From contig CAYWGC010000031.1 of the NCBI GenBank assembly GCA_964457755.1, forward strand, positions 1 to 42,857: a DNA stretch of 42,857 bases, written 5' to 3'. Origin of the DNA: Tharpella sp964457755 (GTDB lineage Bacteria > Desulfobacterota > Anaeroferrophillalia > Anaeroferrophillales > Tharpellaceae). Every line of letters starts with the position of its first letter. The first letter of the stretch is position 1. Shown here in pieces: positions 28,498-36,077 of the stretch. Below the pieces are notes generated by a model. It worked only from the letters and a program-made list of their open reading frames with translations. It did no database searches and had not been told where the DNA came from. The position numbers and the translations under genes were made by a program.

Positions 28498-29934
28498 ATG
28501 TCCACATTAACCCCGAAAGAGATAGTTGTTGAGCTGGATAAATATATTGTTGGTCAGGACGATGCTAAACGTGCGGTGGCGATTGCCTTGCGTAATCGCT
28601 GGCGGCGTCAGCAGGTAGATCCTGTCTTGCGCGATGAAATTGCGCCCAAAAATATTATCATGATCGGCCCGACCGGGGTCGGTAAAACCGAGATTGCCCG
28701 GCGTCTTGCAAAACTTGCCAAAGCTCCATTTATCAAGCTTGAAGCTTCAAAATTTACCGAAGTTGGCTATGTTGGCCGTGATTGTGAGTCGATGATTCGC
28801 GACCTGACTGAGCTGGCCGTTACCATGGTTAAGCAGGAGGAGACCGAAACTGTTAATGCCAAAGCCAAAGATGTTGCGGAAGAGTGTCTTTTAGATCTGC
28901 TTTTGCCGCCGGTTAAAGTTCCCGAACCGGAACCGGAATCCGACTCCGAAGAAGATGACGAAGCCATTGAAGTGACGGTTGATGAGGATTTTGGCGCGCT
29001 TGAAATTGTCCAGTCTGAGCCTGTCGTTCAGGATTCACAGGTTGATGAACGCCAGCATAAAACCCGTGAAAAGTTGCGTAAACTTTTTCGTGAGGGGCGT
29101 CTGGATGATCGCAGTGTCGATCTTGAGATCTCCCAGCAGGTGACCCCGGTGGTCGAGATTTTTTCGGCTGGTGGTTTTGAAGAGATGGACATCAATATCA
29201 AAGATATGTTTGAAAACCTGATGCCGAAGCAGACCAAAAAGAAGAAGGTCAAGGTGCCAGAAGCCTACGAAATCCTGGTCGAGCGTGAGGCTCAGCGGAT
29301 GGTTGATATGGATAAGGTGGTTAGTGAGGCCAGGAGTCGGGTCGAGCAGAATGGCATCGTTTTTCTTGATGAGATCGATAAAGTTGTGGCCCGTGAGGGG
29401 ACTTCAACTCCTGACGTTTCGCGTGAAGGGGTGCAGCGCGACCTGCTGCCGATTGTTGAGGGTTCCTCGGTCAACACCAAATATGGCATCATTAAGACCG
29501 ACCATATCCTCTTTATCGCAGCCGGCGCTTTTCACGGAACCAAGCCCTCTGACCTGATCCCCGAGATGCAGGGCCGTTTCCCGATTCGGGTGGAACTTGA
29601 TTCTCTCGATAAAGATGACTTTGTCCGGATCCTGTTAGAACCCGAAAATGCTCTGATTCGTCAGTATGTGGAGTTGATGAAAACCGAAGGCGTGATCTTG
29701 GAGATCGAAAAAGATGCGATCGAACAACTTGCCGAGATTGCTTGCCTGGTCAACGAAAAACATGAGAATATCGGAGCCCGGCGGTTGCATACGGTCTTAG
29801 AGTGTCTGCTTGATGAGGTCTCTTTTAACGCCTCCGAAATGGATGGTGTGACCGTTAAGATAGATGCCGATGAGGTGCGTCGTAAACTGGATGATGTGGT
29901 TGAAGATGAAGACCTGAGTCGTTACATCCTGTAG
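28498..29934 (+). CDS. hslU: ATP-dependent protease ATPase subunit HslU
   Basis: AAA+ unfoldase that feeds HslV. 478 residues, longer than the ~440 of enterobacterial HslU. Walker A is GPTGVGKTE, the pore loop is GYVGRD, and Walker B is VFLDEIDK. The I-domain carries an acidic insert (~140-170, PEPEPESDSEEDDEAIE), which explains the extra length. The protein ends SRYIL, the HslV-docking tail. Its TAG stop is also the first part of a GTAGGGGCAGAC repeat unit. Confidence 0.96.
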   Translation: MSTLTPKEIVVELDKYIVGQDDAKRAVAIALRNRWRRQQVDPVLRDEIAPKNIIMIGPTGVGKTEIARRLAKLAKAPFIKLEASKFTEVGYVGRDCESMIRDLTELAVTMVKQEETETVNAKAKDVAEECLLDLLLPPVKVPEPEPESDSEEDDEAIEVTVDEDFGALEIVQSEPVVQDSQVDERQHKTREKLRKLFREGRLDDRSVDLEISQQVTPVVEIFSAGGFEEMDINIKDMFENLMPKQTKKKKVKVPEAYEILVEREAQRMVDMDKVVSEARSRVEQNGIVFLDEIDKVVAREGTSTPDVSREGVQRDLLPIVEGSSVNTKYGIIKTDHILFIAAGAFHGTKPSDLIPEMQGRFPIRVELDSLDKDDFVRILLEPENALIRQYVELMKTEGVILEIEKDAIEQLAEIACLVNEKHENIGARRLHTVLECLLDEVSFNASEMDGVTVKIDADEVRRKLDDVVEDEDLSRYIL

Positions 29935-29973
29935 GGGCAGACCCCCATGTCTGCCTGCAAACCATGGCTGCCC
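29931..29973. repeat. Degenerate GGGGCAGAC stem-loop repeat
   Basis: GGCAGAC (29936-29942) pairs with GTCTGCC (29949-29955), followed by another GGCTGCCC half. It begins on the hslU stop codon and fills the short spacer before argB. It resembles the unit at 6604-6662, suggesting a dispersed palindromic repeat family in this genome. Confidence 0.4.
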
Positions 29974-29997
29974 ACAGTATAAATTGGACGTTAAAAG

Positions 29998-30879
29998 ATG
30001 GAAAAATATCTGCAGAAAGTGAAGATCTTAAGTGAGTCGCTGCCCTATATTAGAAAGTTTTACGGCAAAACCTTGGTTATTAAATATGGTGGTCACGCTA
30101 TGGTTGATGAGGCCCTCCAGGAATCTTTTGCCAAGGATGTGGCCCTGCTTAAATTTATCGGCATCAATCCGGTTATTGTTCATGGTGGCGGTCCTCAGAT
30201 CGGCAAGGTTCTCGAACGGATGGGTATCGAAAGCTCATTTGTGCAGGGGATGCGGGTTACCGATCAGGACACTATGGATGTGGTTGAGATGGTGCTGGTC
30301 GGCAAGGTTAACAAAACTATTGTCAATCTTATTAATCAGCACGGCGGTAACGCTGTTGGCTTAAGCGGCAAGGATGGCCATCTGCTGCAGGCCGAGAAAC
30401 TGCTGATGTATGATACACCCAAAGCCGATCGACCGCCTGAGATTCTAGATGTTGGCAAAGTCGGCCGCGTGGCCAAGGTCAACCCTGAGATTCTTAATCA
30501 TCTCGATGAAGCCGGCTTCATTCCCGTGATCGCTCCGGTTGGGGTTGATGTCGAGGGTGAGACCTATAATATTAATGCCGATCTCGTCGCCGGAGCCATG
30601 GCCTCAGCCCTGAAAGCGGAAAAACTGGTACTCTTGACCGATGTTCCTGGTGTCAGCAATCTTGCCGGCGAGCTTTTGAGCAGTCTTAATCGTCAGGAGG
30701 TTGAAGAGCTGGTTGCGTCAGGTGCGATCAAAGGTGGCATGTTGCCCAAGATTGGTTGCTGTCTTGATGCTCTGCAGGCCGGGGTTGCCAAAACCCATAT
30801 CGTTGATGGGCGTCAGCCCCACTGTCTCTTGCTGGAGATCTTTACACCCGAAGGCGTGGGCACCGAGATTCTGGAATAA
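29998..30879 (+). CDS. argB: Acetylglutamate kinase
   Basis: Second step of arginine synthesis: phosphorylates N-acetyl-L-glutamate. 293 residues. KTLVIKYGGHAM and VHGGGPQIGK bind ATP and substrate; GGMLPKI and HIVDGRQPH complete the amino-acid-kinase fold. An N-terminal helix of ~22 residues before the first strand is the mark of the arginine-inhibited hexameric type. It lies 63 nt after hslU and 2 nt before the methyltransferase gene. Confidence 0.95.
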   Translation: MEKYLQKVKILSESLPYIRKFYGKTLVIKYGGHAMVDEALQESFAKDVALLKFIGINPVIVHGGGPQIGKVLERMGIESSFVQGMRVTDQDTMDVVEMVLVGKVNKTIVNLINQHGGNAVGLSGKDGHLLQAEKLLMYDTPKADRPPEILDVGKVGRVAKVNPEILNHLDEAGFIPVIAPVGVDVEGETYNINADLVAGAMASALKAEKLVLLTDVPGVSNLAGELLSSLNRQEVEELVASGAIKGGMLPKIGCCLDALQAGVAKTHIVDGRQPHCLLLEIFTPEGVGTEILE

Positions 30880-30881
30880 AT

Positions 30882-32045
30882 ATGCACCTGCTTGAAGGTC
30901 GACACCATATTGTGGTACCCTGTTCGCCCGGCGTTACCCCTTTTCTGGCACGTGAATTACGTGATCTGAAGATGCCGATTATTGAGGAGCGTTCGACCTC
31001 GATAACCAGCAAGGGTGATTTTTCTGACGTATTGCGGCTTAATCTTAATTTGCGTACCGGGCAGCGGGTTTTATGGCGTCTCGCCTCTTTTTCAGCCTCT
31101 GATCCCGATCAGCTCTATGAAAAATTGATGCCTTTGGCCTGGGAAGATCTAGTGGTGCCGGATGGCTACTTTTCGGTTACGTCGGTAGTTGATACTCCGA
31201 CTATCAGGGATAGTCGTTTTGCCAACTTGCGGGTTAAAGATGCCATTGTCGACCGTTTGCGGCGCTGTTGCGGGCGTCGTCCCGACAGCGGGCCGCGTCG
31301 TGACAAACTGGTTTTTCATCTTTTTTGGCAGCAGGATGAAGTTAAAATATATCTTGATACCTCTGGCCCCACCCTGGCCCAGCGTGGTTATCGCCTCGAT
31401 CCCGGTAAGGCCCCTCTGCGCGAAACCCTGGCCGCAGCTCTGATTCTGGCCAGTGGTTGGAATGGGTCCAAAAACTTTGTCAACCCGATGTGTGGCAGTG
31501 GTACTCTGGCAATCGAAGCGGCATTGCTGGCACAAAACCGGATTCCGGGACTTTTGCGAGAAGCCTACTCTTTTCAATCGCTTTCTGGCTATAAGAATAC
31601 CGAGTTTCGGAGTCTTCTGGCTCAAGCTCGGCGAAATGCTCGCCCGGATCGCAAAATCCGCTTGATCGCCACCGATATCGATCCCCAGATGATCCAGATT
31701 GCCAAAGAGAATGCGGAGCGTGCTGAAGTCGCTGATGTCATTGAATTTTCCACCTGTGATTTTGCCGAGACCCCAGTTCCCGAAGGCGGCGGCGTGCTCT
31801 TCTGTAATCCTGAATATGGAGTCCGCCTTGGTGAAGAGGAGGAGCTCAAAGTAACCTATCGACGTTTCGGGGATTTTCTTAAACAGTCGGGTACCGGCTA
31901 TGAAGCTTTTATCTTCAGCGGCAATCGTAATCTCTTAAAAGAGGTCGGCCTGCGTCCCGCCCGGCGCTGGCATTTCGATAATGGCGGTATCGCTTGCGAA
32001 CTGGCCGCTTATCCTCTCTATGCCGGCAGCCTCATAAAATCTTAA
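30882..32045 (+). CDS. THUMP-domain class I RNA methyltransferase (RlmL/YpsC-like)
   Basis: 387 residues: an N-terminal THUMP RNA-binding part (~55-165) and a Rossmann methyltransferase. Motif I is FVNPMCGSGTLAIEAALLA. The motif IV tetrad, usually NPPY, reads NPEY in LFCNPEYGVRLGEEEE. The family makes N2-methylguanosine in 23S rRNA (RlmL, G2445). The RlmK half of enterobacterial RlmKL is absent, so this is the short stand-alone form. ATG 2 nt after argB with GGAA upstream. Confidence 0.85.
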   Translation: MHLLEGRHHIVVPCSPGVTPFLARELRDLKMPIIEERSTSITSKGDFSDVLRLNLNLRTGQRVLWRLASFSASDPDQLYEKLMPLAWEDLVVPDGYFSVTSVVDTPTIRDSRFANLRVKDAIVDRLRRCCGRRPDSGPRRDKLVFHLFWQQDEVKIYLDTSGPTLAQRGYRLDPGKAPLRETLAAALILASGWNGSKNFVNPMCGSGTLAIEAALLAQNRIPGLLREAYSFQSLSGYKNTEFRSLLAQARRNARPDRKIRLIATDIDPQMIQIAKENAERAEVADVIEFSTCDFAETPVPEGGGVLFCNPEYGVRLGEEEELKVTYRRFGDFLKQSGTGYEAFIFSGNRNLLKEVGLRPARRWHFDNGGIACELAAYPLYAGSLIKS

Positions 32046-32071
32046 ATTGATTCAAATCAAGCAAAACCTGC

Positions 32072-32100
32072 TTGACACTTAACCTGTTTTTTTGTTACAA
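32072..32100 (+). promoter_or_regulatory. Promoter of tRNA-Leu
   Basis: TTGACA (32072-32077), 17-bp spacer, TTACAA (32095-32100). The -35 is consensus and the -10 weak. Transcription would start 5-7 nt before the tRNA. Confidence 0.55.
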
Positions 32101-32112
32101 GCCAAACCCCGT

Positions 32113-32199
32113 GCCGGAGTGGTGAAATTGGTAGACGCACGGGACTCAAAATCCCGCGGGGGCGACCCCGTGTCGGTTCGATTCCGACCTCCGGCACCA
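32113..32199 (+). tRNA. tRNA-Leu (CAA)
   Basis: A class II tRNA with a long variable arm. Acceptor GCCGGAG pairs with CTCCGGC. The anticodon stem-loop CGGGA-CTCAAAA-TCCCG gives CAA. CCA is encoded (32197-32199). The integrase gene that ends 110 nt away makes its 3' end the likely integration site of the adjacent island. Confidence 0.96.
32170..32199. other. Putative attachment site in the tRNA-Leu 3' end
   Basis: The T-arm and acceptor 3' half is the usual target of tRNA-borne tyrosine integrases, and the integrase at 32309 faces it. I did not find a second copy of this segment in the window, so the far end of the element is probably beyond 42857. The site is inferred by position only. Confidence 0.4.
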
Positions 32200-32209
32200 T
32201 CAATAATTA

Positions 32210-32250
32210 CAAGGGGTTACAGTCTTATGGCTGTAACCCCTTGTTTGTTT
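32210..32250 (+). terminator. Terminator after tRNA-Leu
   Basis: CAAGGGGTTACAG (32210-32222) and CTGTAACCCCTTG (32231-32243) form a perfect 13-bp stem with an 8-nt loop, followed by TTTGTTT. It lies 10 nt after the tRNA. Confidence 0.85.
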
Positions 32251-32308
32251 TTAGAAGGTGGTATGTGTAATCCCTGTGTAATCGTGCCAAAATTTTATAT
32301 CTGTAAAA

Positions 32309-33475
32309 TTAGGCTTCTTGTCTTTTTATTTCTGTATCAAAAATGGCATCGTAACGTTGCTCCAGCTTGTTCATGGCTGATTTGATGTGTTCGCCGTTCT
32401 GGTGGCTGTAACGAGCTACCATTTGCAGAGTTTTGTGTCCCGAGATTCGTTGTACAGTAGGGAGGTCGACACCGGCCTGTACGAGGTGAGTTATAGCGGT
32501 GTGGCGCAGTGTATGGATAACGACTTGTTTCGGGTCCAGCCCAGCGGCTTTAACGACAGATCTGAAGGCCTGGTCAGGCCAGGTGATGTGTCCGTTTTTT
32601 GACTGCTTGGAAGGAAATAGCCAGACCTGGTTTGGCTCGGTTGTTTTGAGGGATCCCGACAGGTAGTTTGCGATACTTTTTGTGATTGGTTGTTCCCTTG
32701 CCCCCGTTTTAGCCTTTGGGATATAGATTGCGCGCTTATCAAGGTCGATATTTGCCAGGCGAATGCTAAGAATCTCCGATTTTCGCATGGATGTCCCTAA
32801 AGCAATCCTGATAAATGGATAGATGAAATAACTCTGATGTTTGCCCGCCGCTTCAAGTAGGTTTGTGATTTGGGTTTGGGTGAGATAGACTATTCTGCCG
32901 CTATCTTCCTTTAAGCGATTTATCTTGGCGGGACGATAATTGATCCATTTCCACTCCACAGACTTTGTGAAGAGATGAGACAAAGCGGCCAATTCCCTAT
33001 TAATAGTACCATTAGAGGCACCTTCTTCTGTTCTTGATTTTTTATAACGCTCAAGATCAAAGGTCGCTATGCTCGACAGTGGCTTATCTTTAAAAAACGG
33101 GCATAGATGCAGTACTAAGCGCTGCTTTTTTCGCTCAACATCCTTACCTCCTTCCTGCTCCAGCTTCTCCAGATATGCTTTTGCTGCCTTTTGAAACCCA
33201 AGCACAACTTTTCTGCCTTGCGGCAGATTGAGTCTGTCTTGTCGGGCCTCACTTCGGGATTGCTCGATAAAATCTTCGGCTTGTCTTCTGGTTGTACCTT
33301 CAGATTCCGTGCCTATTACGCGATGAATGCGGATCCCATCCACCATGATATTGACGGAGTACCGTCCGTCGCCATTGGTAAGCCGCTCAAACGATATTCC
33401 ATGTTCTTGTAGTTTTTCTCCGGGCTTAACTTTACGAATGCTTGTTCGGGTTAGTTTCTGGAACTTAAGTGACAT
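32309..33475 (-). CDS. int: Tyrosine recombinase, phage-type integrase
   Basis: 388 residues. An N-terminal arm-binding region and core-binding domain (~100-190) precede the catalytic domain (~205-370). The active-site residues are Arg in GTSMRKSEILSIR, His-Arg in IHTLRHTAITHL, His in ISGHKTLQM and Tyr in VARYSHQ. It would integrate and excise the island at tRNA-Leu. AGGAGG precedes the ATG by 5 nt. It begins 9 nt after the ribbon-helix-helix gene ends, so the two share a transcript from the divergent promoter at 34094-34122. Confidence 0.93.
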   Translation of the reverse strand: MSLKFQKLTRTSIRKVKPGEKLQEHGISFERLTNGDGRYSVNIMVDGIRIHRVIGTESEGTTRRQAEDFIEQSRSEARQDRLNLPQGRKVVLGFQKAAKAYLEKLEQEGGKDVERKKQRLVLHLCPFFKDKPLSSIATFDLERYKKSRTEEGASNGTINRELAALSHLFTKSVEWKWINYRPAKINRLKEDSGRIVYLTQTQITNLLEAAGKHQSYFIYPFIRIALGTSMRKSEILSIRLANIDLDKRAIYIPKAKTGAREQPITKSIANYLSGSLKTTEPNQVWLFPSKQSKNGHITWPDQAFRSVVKAAGLDPKQVVIHTLRHTAITHLVQAGVDLPTVQRISGHKTLQMVARYSHQNGEHIKSAMNKLEQRYDAIFDTEIKRQEA

Positions 33476-33484
33476 AGCTACCTC

Positions 33485-34042
33485 CTAAAATGGGATTTCA
33501 ACCCCACTACTTGTCATATGCCGAATCTCGCTCTCAGGTAAAACCGGCAATGAATCCCCGTCCTCATCCCCATTCGCAACCTTCTGCAACAGATCCCAAC
33601 AGCCTCGAACTCTTTGATACCAGATGTTGTTAGAATCGGTAGACCAAATTAAGGCACTACTAAGTTTATCATTTTTTTCGACACGCAGAAAAAAATATGG
33701 CGTCTCTTTTATTGTTTTCCAGAGTCGTTCTTCGTCAAAATTCAACAGTTCAGGACAGGCCTCTGCAAACTTTATAAAACGATCTGCCTCATCAACATCC
33801 CAAATAATTGCAGTAGCTTTAAGCGCAGAGGTCTCGTAATTTTCATGATTTTCATGATCTCTGATTTTAACTTTCTCTCGTGAGACCACTTCCCCTATAG
33901 CCCACTCTACGAAACTTGAAAGCGTTCGTCTTTGATCCCGGGCAACCAATTCGGCGGCAAATCTCAATTTTTGATCAAGCCGAACAGTAATTACTTCTGA
34001 TCTTGCCAGTTTGCCGCCTTTCCCTTTTTTTTGTGCCACCAT
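33485..34042 (-). CDS. Ribbon-helix-helix-like protein co-transcribed with the integrase
   Basis: 185 residues. Residues ~11-50 (LARSEVITVRLDQKLRFAAELVARDQRRTLSSFVEWAI region) look like a ribbon-helix-helix: a beta strand EVITVRLD followed by two helices. The rest (~70-185) is acidic, Trp-rich and unrecognised. I start at ATG 34042 because GGAGG lies 7 nt upstream; ATG 34048 is only 1-2 nt from that site. A 12-bp palindrome 21 nt upstream is a plausible autoregulatory operator. It probably controls the integrase and itself. Confidence 0.7.
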   Translation of the reverse strand: MVAQKKGKGGKLARSEVITVRLDQKLRFAAELVARDQRRTLSSFVEWAIGEVVSREKVKIRDHENHENYETSALKATAIIWDVDEADRFIKFAEACPELLNFDEERLWKTIKETPYFFLRVEKNDKLSSALIWSTDSNNIWYQRVRGCWDLLQKVANGDEDGDSLPVLPESEIRHMTSSGVEIPF

Positions 34043-34062
34043 GGTCATGCCTCCTGCATTAG

Positions 34063-34074
34063 ACTATTAATAGT
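34063..34074. promoter_or_regulatory. 12-bp palindromic operator candidate
   Basis: ACTATTAATAGT is a perfect palindrome between the leftward promoter and the ribbon-helix-helix start. Ribbon-helix-helix dimers often bind such short palindromes in their own promoter-leader region. Confidence 0.45.
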
Positions 34075-34093
34075 TCTATGAAATTCTTAAATC

Positions 34094-34122
34094 TTTATAG
34101 CAGTACAATTAGAGTTTGACAA
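34094..34122 (-). promoter_or_regulatory. Leftward promoter of the RHH-integrase operon
   Basis: On the minus strand TTGTCA (34122-34117), a 17-bp spacer and TATAAA (34099-34094). Its -35 overlaps the -35 of the rightward promoter base for base, so the two are likely to exclude each other. Confidence 0.65.
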
Positions 34123-34144
34123 GATATATTTTCGCTGCTATAGT
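34116..34144 (+). promoter_or_regulatory. Rightward promoter of the AlpA-like gene
   Basis: TTGACA (34116-34121), a 17-bp spacer and TATAGT (34139-34144) are near consensus. It gives a ~68-nt leader before the AlpA-like start. Confidence 0.75.
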
Positions 34145-34218
34145 TATATGAGTTTAAGTTAGTACGCTTTGCCTTCTATGTTATGACGTTTTTACAACCT
34201 AAAGAGGAGATATTTATT

Positions 34219-34464
34219 ATGGAACAATCCCTACAATCAGTTGAGACCGTAACGGTAAAAATGTATCCTGACGGCAGACTGGACAGCAAAAACGCCTCCC
34301 GCTATCTCGGCTTTGAGGAAAAGACCCTGGCTATGAAGCGTAGCGATGGTAGCGGTCCTCGTTTTATCAAACGTGGCCGCATCTTTTATTTTAAGGAGGA
34401 TCTGGACGCCTGGATAAGCCAGGCGACAAAAGCTACCAGCACCGCTCAAGCGCGTCTGGCGTAA
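34219..34464 (+). CDS. AlpA/excisionase-like HTH DNA-binding protein
   Basis: 81 residues. The HTH_17/MerR-like region spans ~18-70: DSKNASRYLGFEEKTLAMKRSDG, RFIKRGRIFYFKEDLDAWI (helix-turn-helix, wing, and the closing DLDAWI). Proteins of this class act as excisionases or activators of integrase genes on islands. ATG 34219 has GAGGAG upstream; an in-frame ATG at 34183 lacks one. It is the first gene of the rightward unit, facing the RHH-integrase operon. Confidence 0.8.
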   Translation: MEQSLQSVETVTVKMYPDGRLDSKNASRYLGFEEKTLAMKRSDGSGPRFIKRGRIFYFKEDLDAWISQATKATSTAQARLA

Positions 34465-34513
34465 AGGCACACAGTACCGAAAAGTCTACCAAAGATTTTC
34501 CGGGCAGGCGTGG

Positions 34514-34557
34514 TGTGTGGATCCTCTGATAAGCGAGAGGATCTTAAAGAAACACAC
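34514..34557. repeat. Nested inverted repeat between the AlpA-like and winged-helix genes
   Basis: GATCCTCT (34520-34527) and AGAGGATC (34536-34543) form an 8-bp stem with an 8-nt loop. Flanking GTGTGT (34514-34519) can pair with ACACAC (34552-34557). There is no T-run. It could be a regulatory leader hairpin or part of a replication/transfer site. Confidence 0.45.
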
Positions 34558-34590
34558 GTAGAGTTGCAACCATACTGAAAAAAGGTACCC

Positions 34591-35079
34591 ATGGCGGCCA
34601 ACGGAATTTATCTCGAAAGAGAATTATATAAGTCTGAAGCATTTAAAAAGCTCAGCAAGGCTCAGGTGGAAATCCTGTTTCTTTTAATGGAGAGACGAAT
34701 AATCAATAAGCAGAAAACGCCTAAGGGTAAGCGCGACAAAAAAAATATTATCAATAATGGTGAAATCATATTTACTTACAAAGAGGCCGAAAAGCTAAAG
34801 TACTCCAGAAGGACGTTTGCCAATGCAATCAGCAGGCTGGTTGAGGTCGGTCTTGTTGATATCGCCCATCTTGGGAATGGTTCGATAAAAGGAGATTGTA
34901 GCAAGTATGGTTTTTATGACAGGTGGAAAAAATACGGTAGGCCTGACTTTGTAAAGAAAAAAAGGGATAAAGACTCCAGGCGGTCGCATTCATTTGATGA
35001 CTACAATAAATCAAGAAAAAAGAGGGATGTAAAACCAATTGATATCATACAAAACCTTGACGAAGCTGCATCATTTTAA
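34591..35079 (+). CDS. Winged-helix DNA-binding protein, possible replication initiator
   Basis: 162 residues, strongly basic. Residues ~15-95 read as a winged helix: LSKAQVEILFLLMER (helix), EIIFTYKEAEKLKYSRRTFANAISRLVEVGLVDI (helix-turn-helix), and a wing ending SKYGFYDRW. The C-terminal ~60 residues are Lys/Arg/Ser-rich. This layout is like N-terminal domains of phage and plasmid replication proteins, but I do not recognise the family. AAAAAGG precedes the ATG by 6 nt. An iteron-like cluster starts right after its stop. Confidence 0.65.
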   Translation: MAANGIYLERELYKSEAFKKLSKAQVEILFLLMERRIINKQKTPKGKRDKKNIINNGEIIFTYKEAEKLKYSRRTFANAISRLVEVGLVDIAHLGNGSIKGDCSKYGFYDRWKKYGRPDFVKKKRDKDSRRSHSFDDYNKSRKKRDVKPIDIIQNLDEAASF

Positions 35080-35083
35080 CACA

Positions 35084-35173
35084 TAAGTGTATTGATTTAC
35101 ACTTGCAATCATAAAATAGAGTGTTAACTTTTTCACTGCCTTGAAAATAGAGGAGTGAAAAACTGTACACTTA
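35084..35173. repeat. Iteron-like AAGTGTA cluster, candidate origin or operator
   Basis: TAAGTGTA at 35084-35091; its inverse TACACTT at 35098-35104; a diverged GAGTGTTAA at 35119-35127; the inverse TACACTTA at 35166-35173. Four related motifs in 90 AT-rich nt immediately downstream of a possible initiator gene fit an origin or an operator array. Small motif size makes chance occurrence possible. Confidence 0.4.
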
Positions 35174-35306
35174 ACAATTTTCACCTAAAGATAATAAGTT
35201 ATTGTCTTTAATGATCTTTTCCAGTTTTTATGGTTTAGCGTCGAGATATGTGCTCAAGTGAAAATTGCGACACTATCTTAAAGACTACTCCATACCACAG
35301 GGTAAC

Positions 35307-35429
35307 ATGGATACTTTGCAGGAATTTTTCTGACCACAATTAAACCCTGAAGCACTAAAAGATATAGAGATTTATGCGGCGGCATTTTTCGCGGCCAAAA
35401 TCAACCCCGCAAAAACAATCATTGCTTAA
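35307..35429 (+). pseudogene. Short frame with an internal TGA (remnant or recoded peptide)
   Basis: ATG 35307 opens MDTLQEFF, then TGA (35331-35333), then 31 more sense codons in the same frame (PQLNPEALKDIEIYAAAFFA, continuing to KTIIA) before TAA. The downstream half has a helix-like, protein-like composition. A decayed gene is the simplest reading. Selenocysteine use at the TGA would need a stem-loop just 3' of it, which I do not see clearly. A weak AGGG precedes the ATG. Confidence 0.3.
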
Positions 35430-35456
35430 TGATTTCGATAAAAAAGTGAGGTGAAA

Positions 35457-36077
35457 ATGACCAAAAAGAAAAAAGAGTTAGCTCAAAGACAATCAGATCA
35501 GGCACGAACTTACGTTGAGCGATACGAGACAAGACTGCAACCTCCGAAGTTTAAAGCTGAGTACTCAGAAGATTCTGGTATTACAGTTGATCTTGATGCT
35601 AAGCCAGGTGACGCATACAATGCCGTACTTGCCGTAATTCAGGATGCCAGCGGTATGGCCGACGTCAAAGTGGGTTCTCATTTGATAGGGCAAGCAGCTG
35701 TGTACTGTTTAAATCAAAGCCCAGAGAGCTTTCAGACCGCAATGAATAGAGTGTCATCATTAATGCTTGAAATGAAGCCCCAAGACGCCTTTGAGGGTTT
35801 GTTGATTGCCCAGATGGCTGCAACACACAATCAGGCAATGGACTGTTTAAGCCGTGCAGAGCAGACTGGTACGGTTGTGCAGCGTGAGATGTATCTTCGG
35901 TTTGCCGACAGGTTTTTGCGGACATATACAACCCAGATGGAAGCTTTATCTAAGCACCGACGTGGCGGCCAGCAGAAGGTCATTGTCGAACATGTTCATG
36001 TTCATGAAGGTGGCCAAGCGATCGTTGGTAATATTGAAAATCACAGAGGGGGTGGTGGGGATGCCAATAAAAAGTGA
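35457..36077 (+). CDS. Uncharacterised island protein
   Basis: 206 residues, cytoplasmic, no known domain recognised. The N-terminal 30 residues are Lys/Arg/Gln-rich. The middle (~50-165) is mostly helical (QSPESFQTAMNRVSSLMLEM, GLLIAQMAATHNQAMDCLSRAEQ, MYLRFADRFLRTYTTQMEAL). The tail has VIVEHVHVHEGGQAIVGNIE and a Gly-rich end. The GTGAGGTG ribosome site supports ATG 35457. It overlaps the next gene by 17 nt. Proteins of this kind paired with a CCCH HGG-motif protein occur in prophages and islands; function unknown. Confidence 0.7.
   Translation: MTKKKKELAQRQSDQARTYVERYETRLQPPKFKAEYSEDSGITVDLDAKPGDAYNAVLAVIQDASGMADVKVGSHLIGQAAVYCLNQSPESFQTAMNRVSSLMLEMKPQDAFEGLLIAQMAATHNQAMDCLSRAEQTGTVVQREMYLRFADRFLRTYTTQMEALSKHRRGGQQKVIVEHVHVHEGGQAIVGNIENHRGGGGDANKK

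Larger units (their letters stand above)
35080..35456 (+). other. 377-nt gene-poor spacer with iteron-like motifs and a broken short frame
   Basis: No intact gene of normal length. The first 95 nt hold repeated AAGTGTA-type motifs in both orientations and a 9-bp inverted repeat (TTTTTCACT at 35129-35137, AGTGAAAAA at 35154-35162). The second half holds a short frame interrupted by TGA (35307-35429). The last 10 bases include the ribosome site of the next gene. Confidence 0.6.

Noticed and set aside
33191..33412. Plus-strand frames over the integrase and over brxL/pglZ (for example 38661-39362)
   Set aside because: They are antisense shadows of genes with clear active-site motifs. Their translations have no domain pattern or ribosome site.
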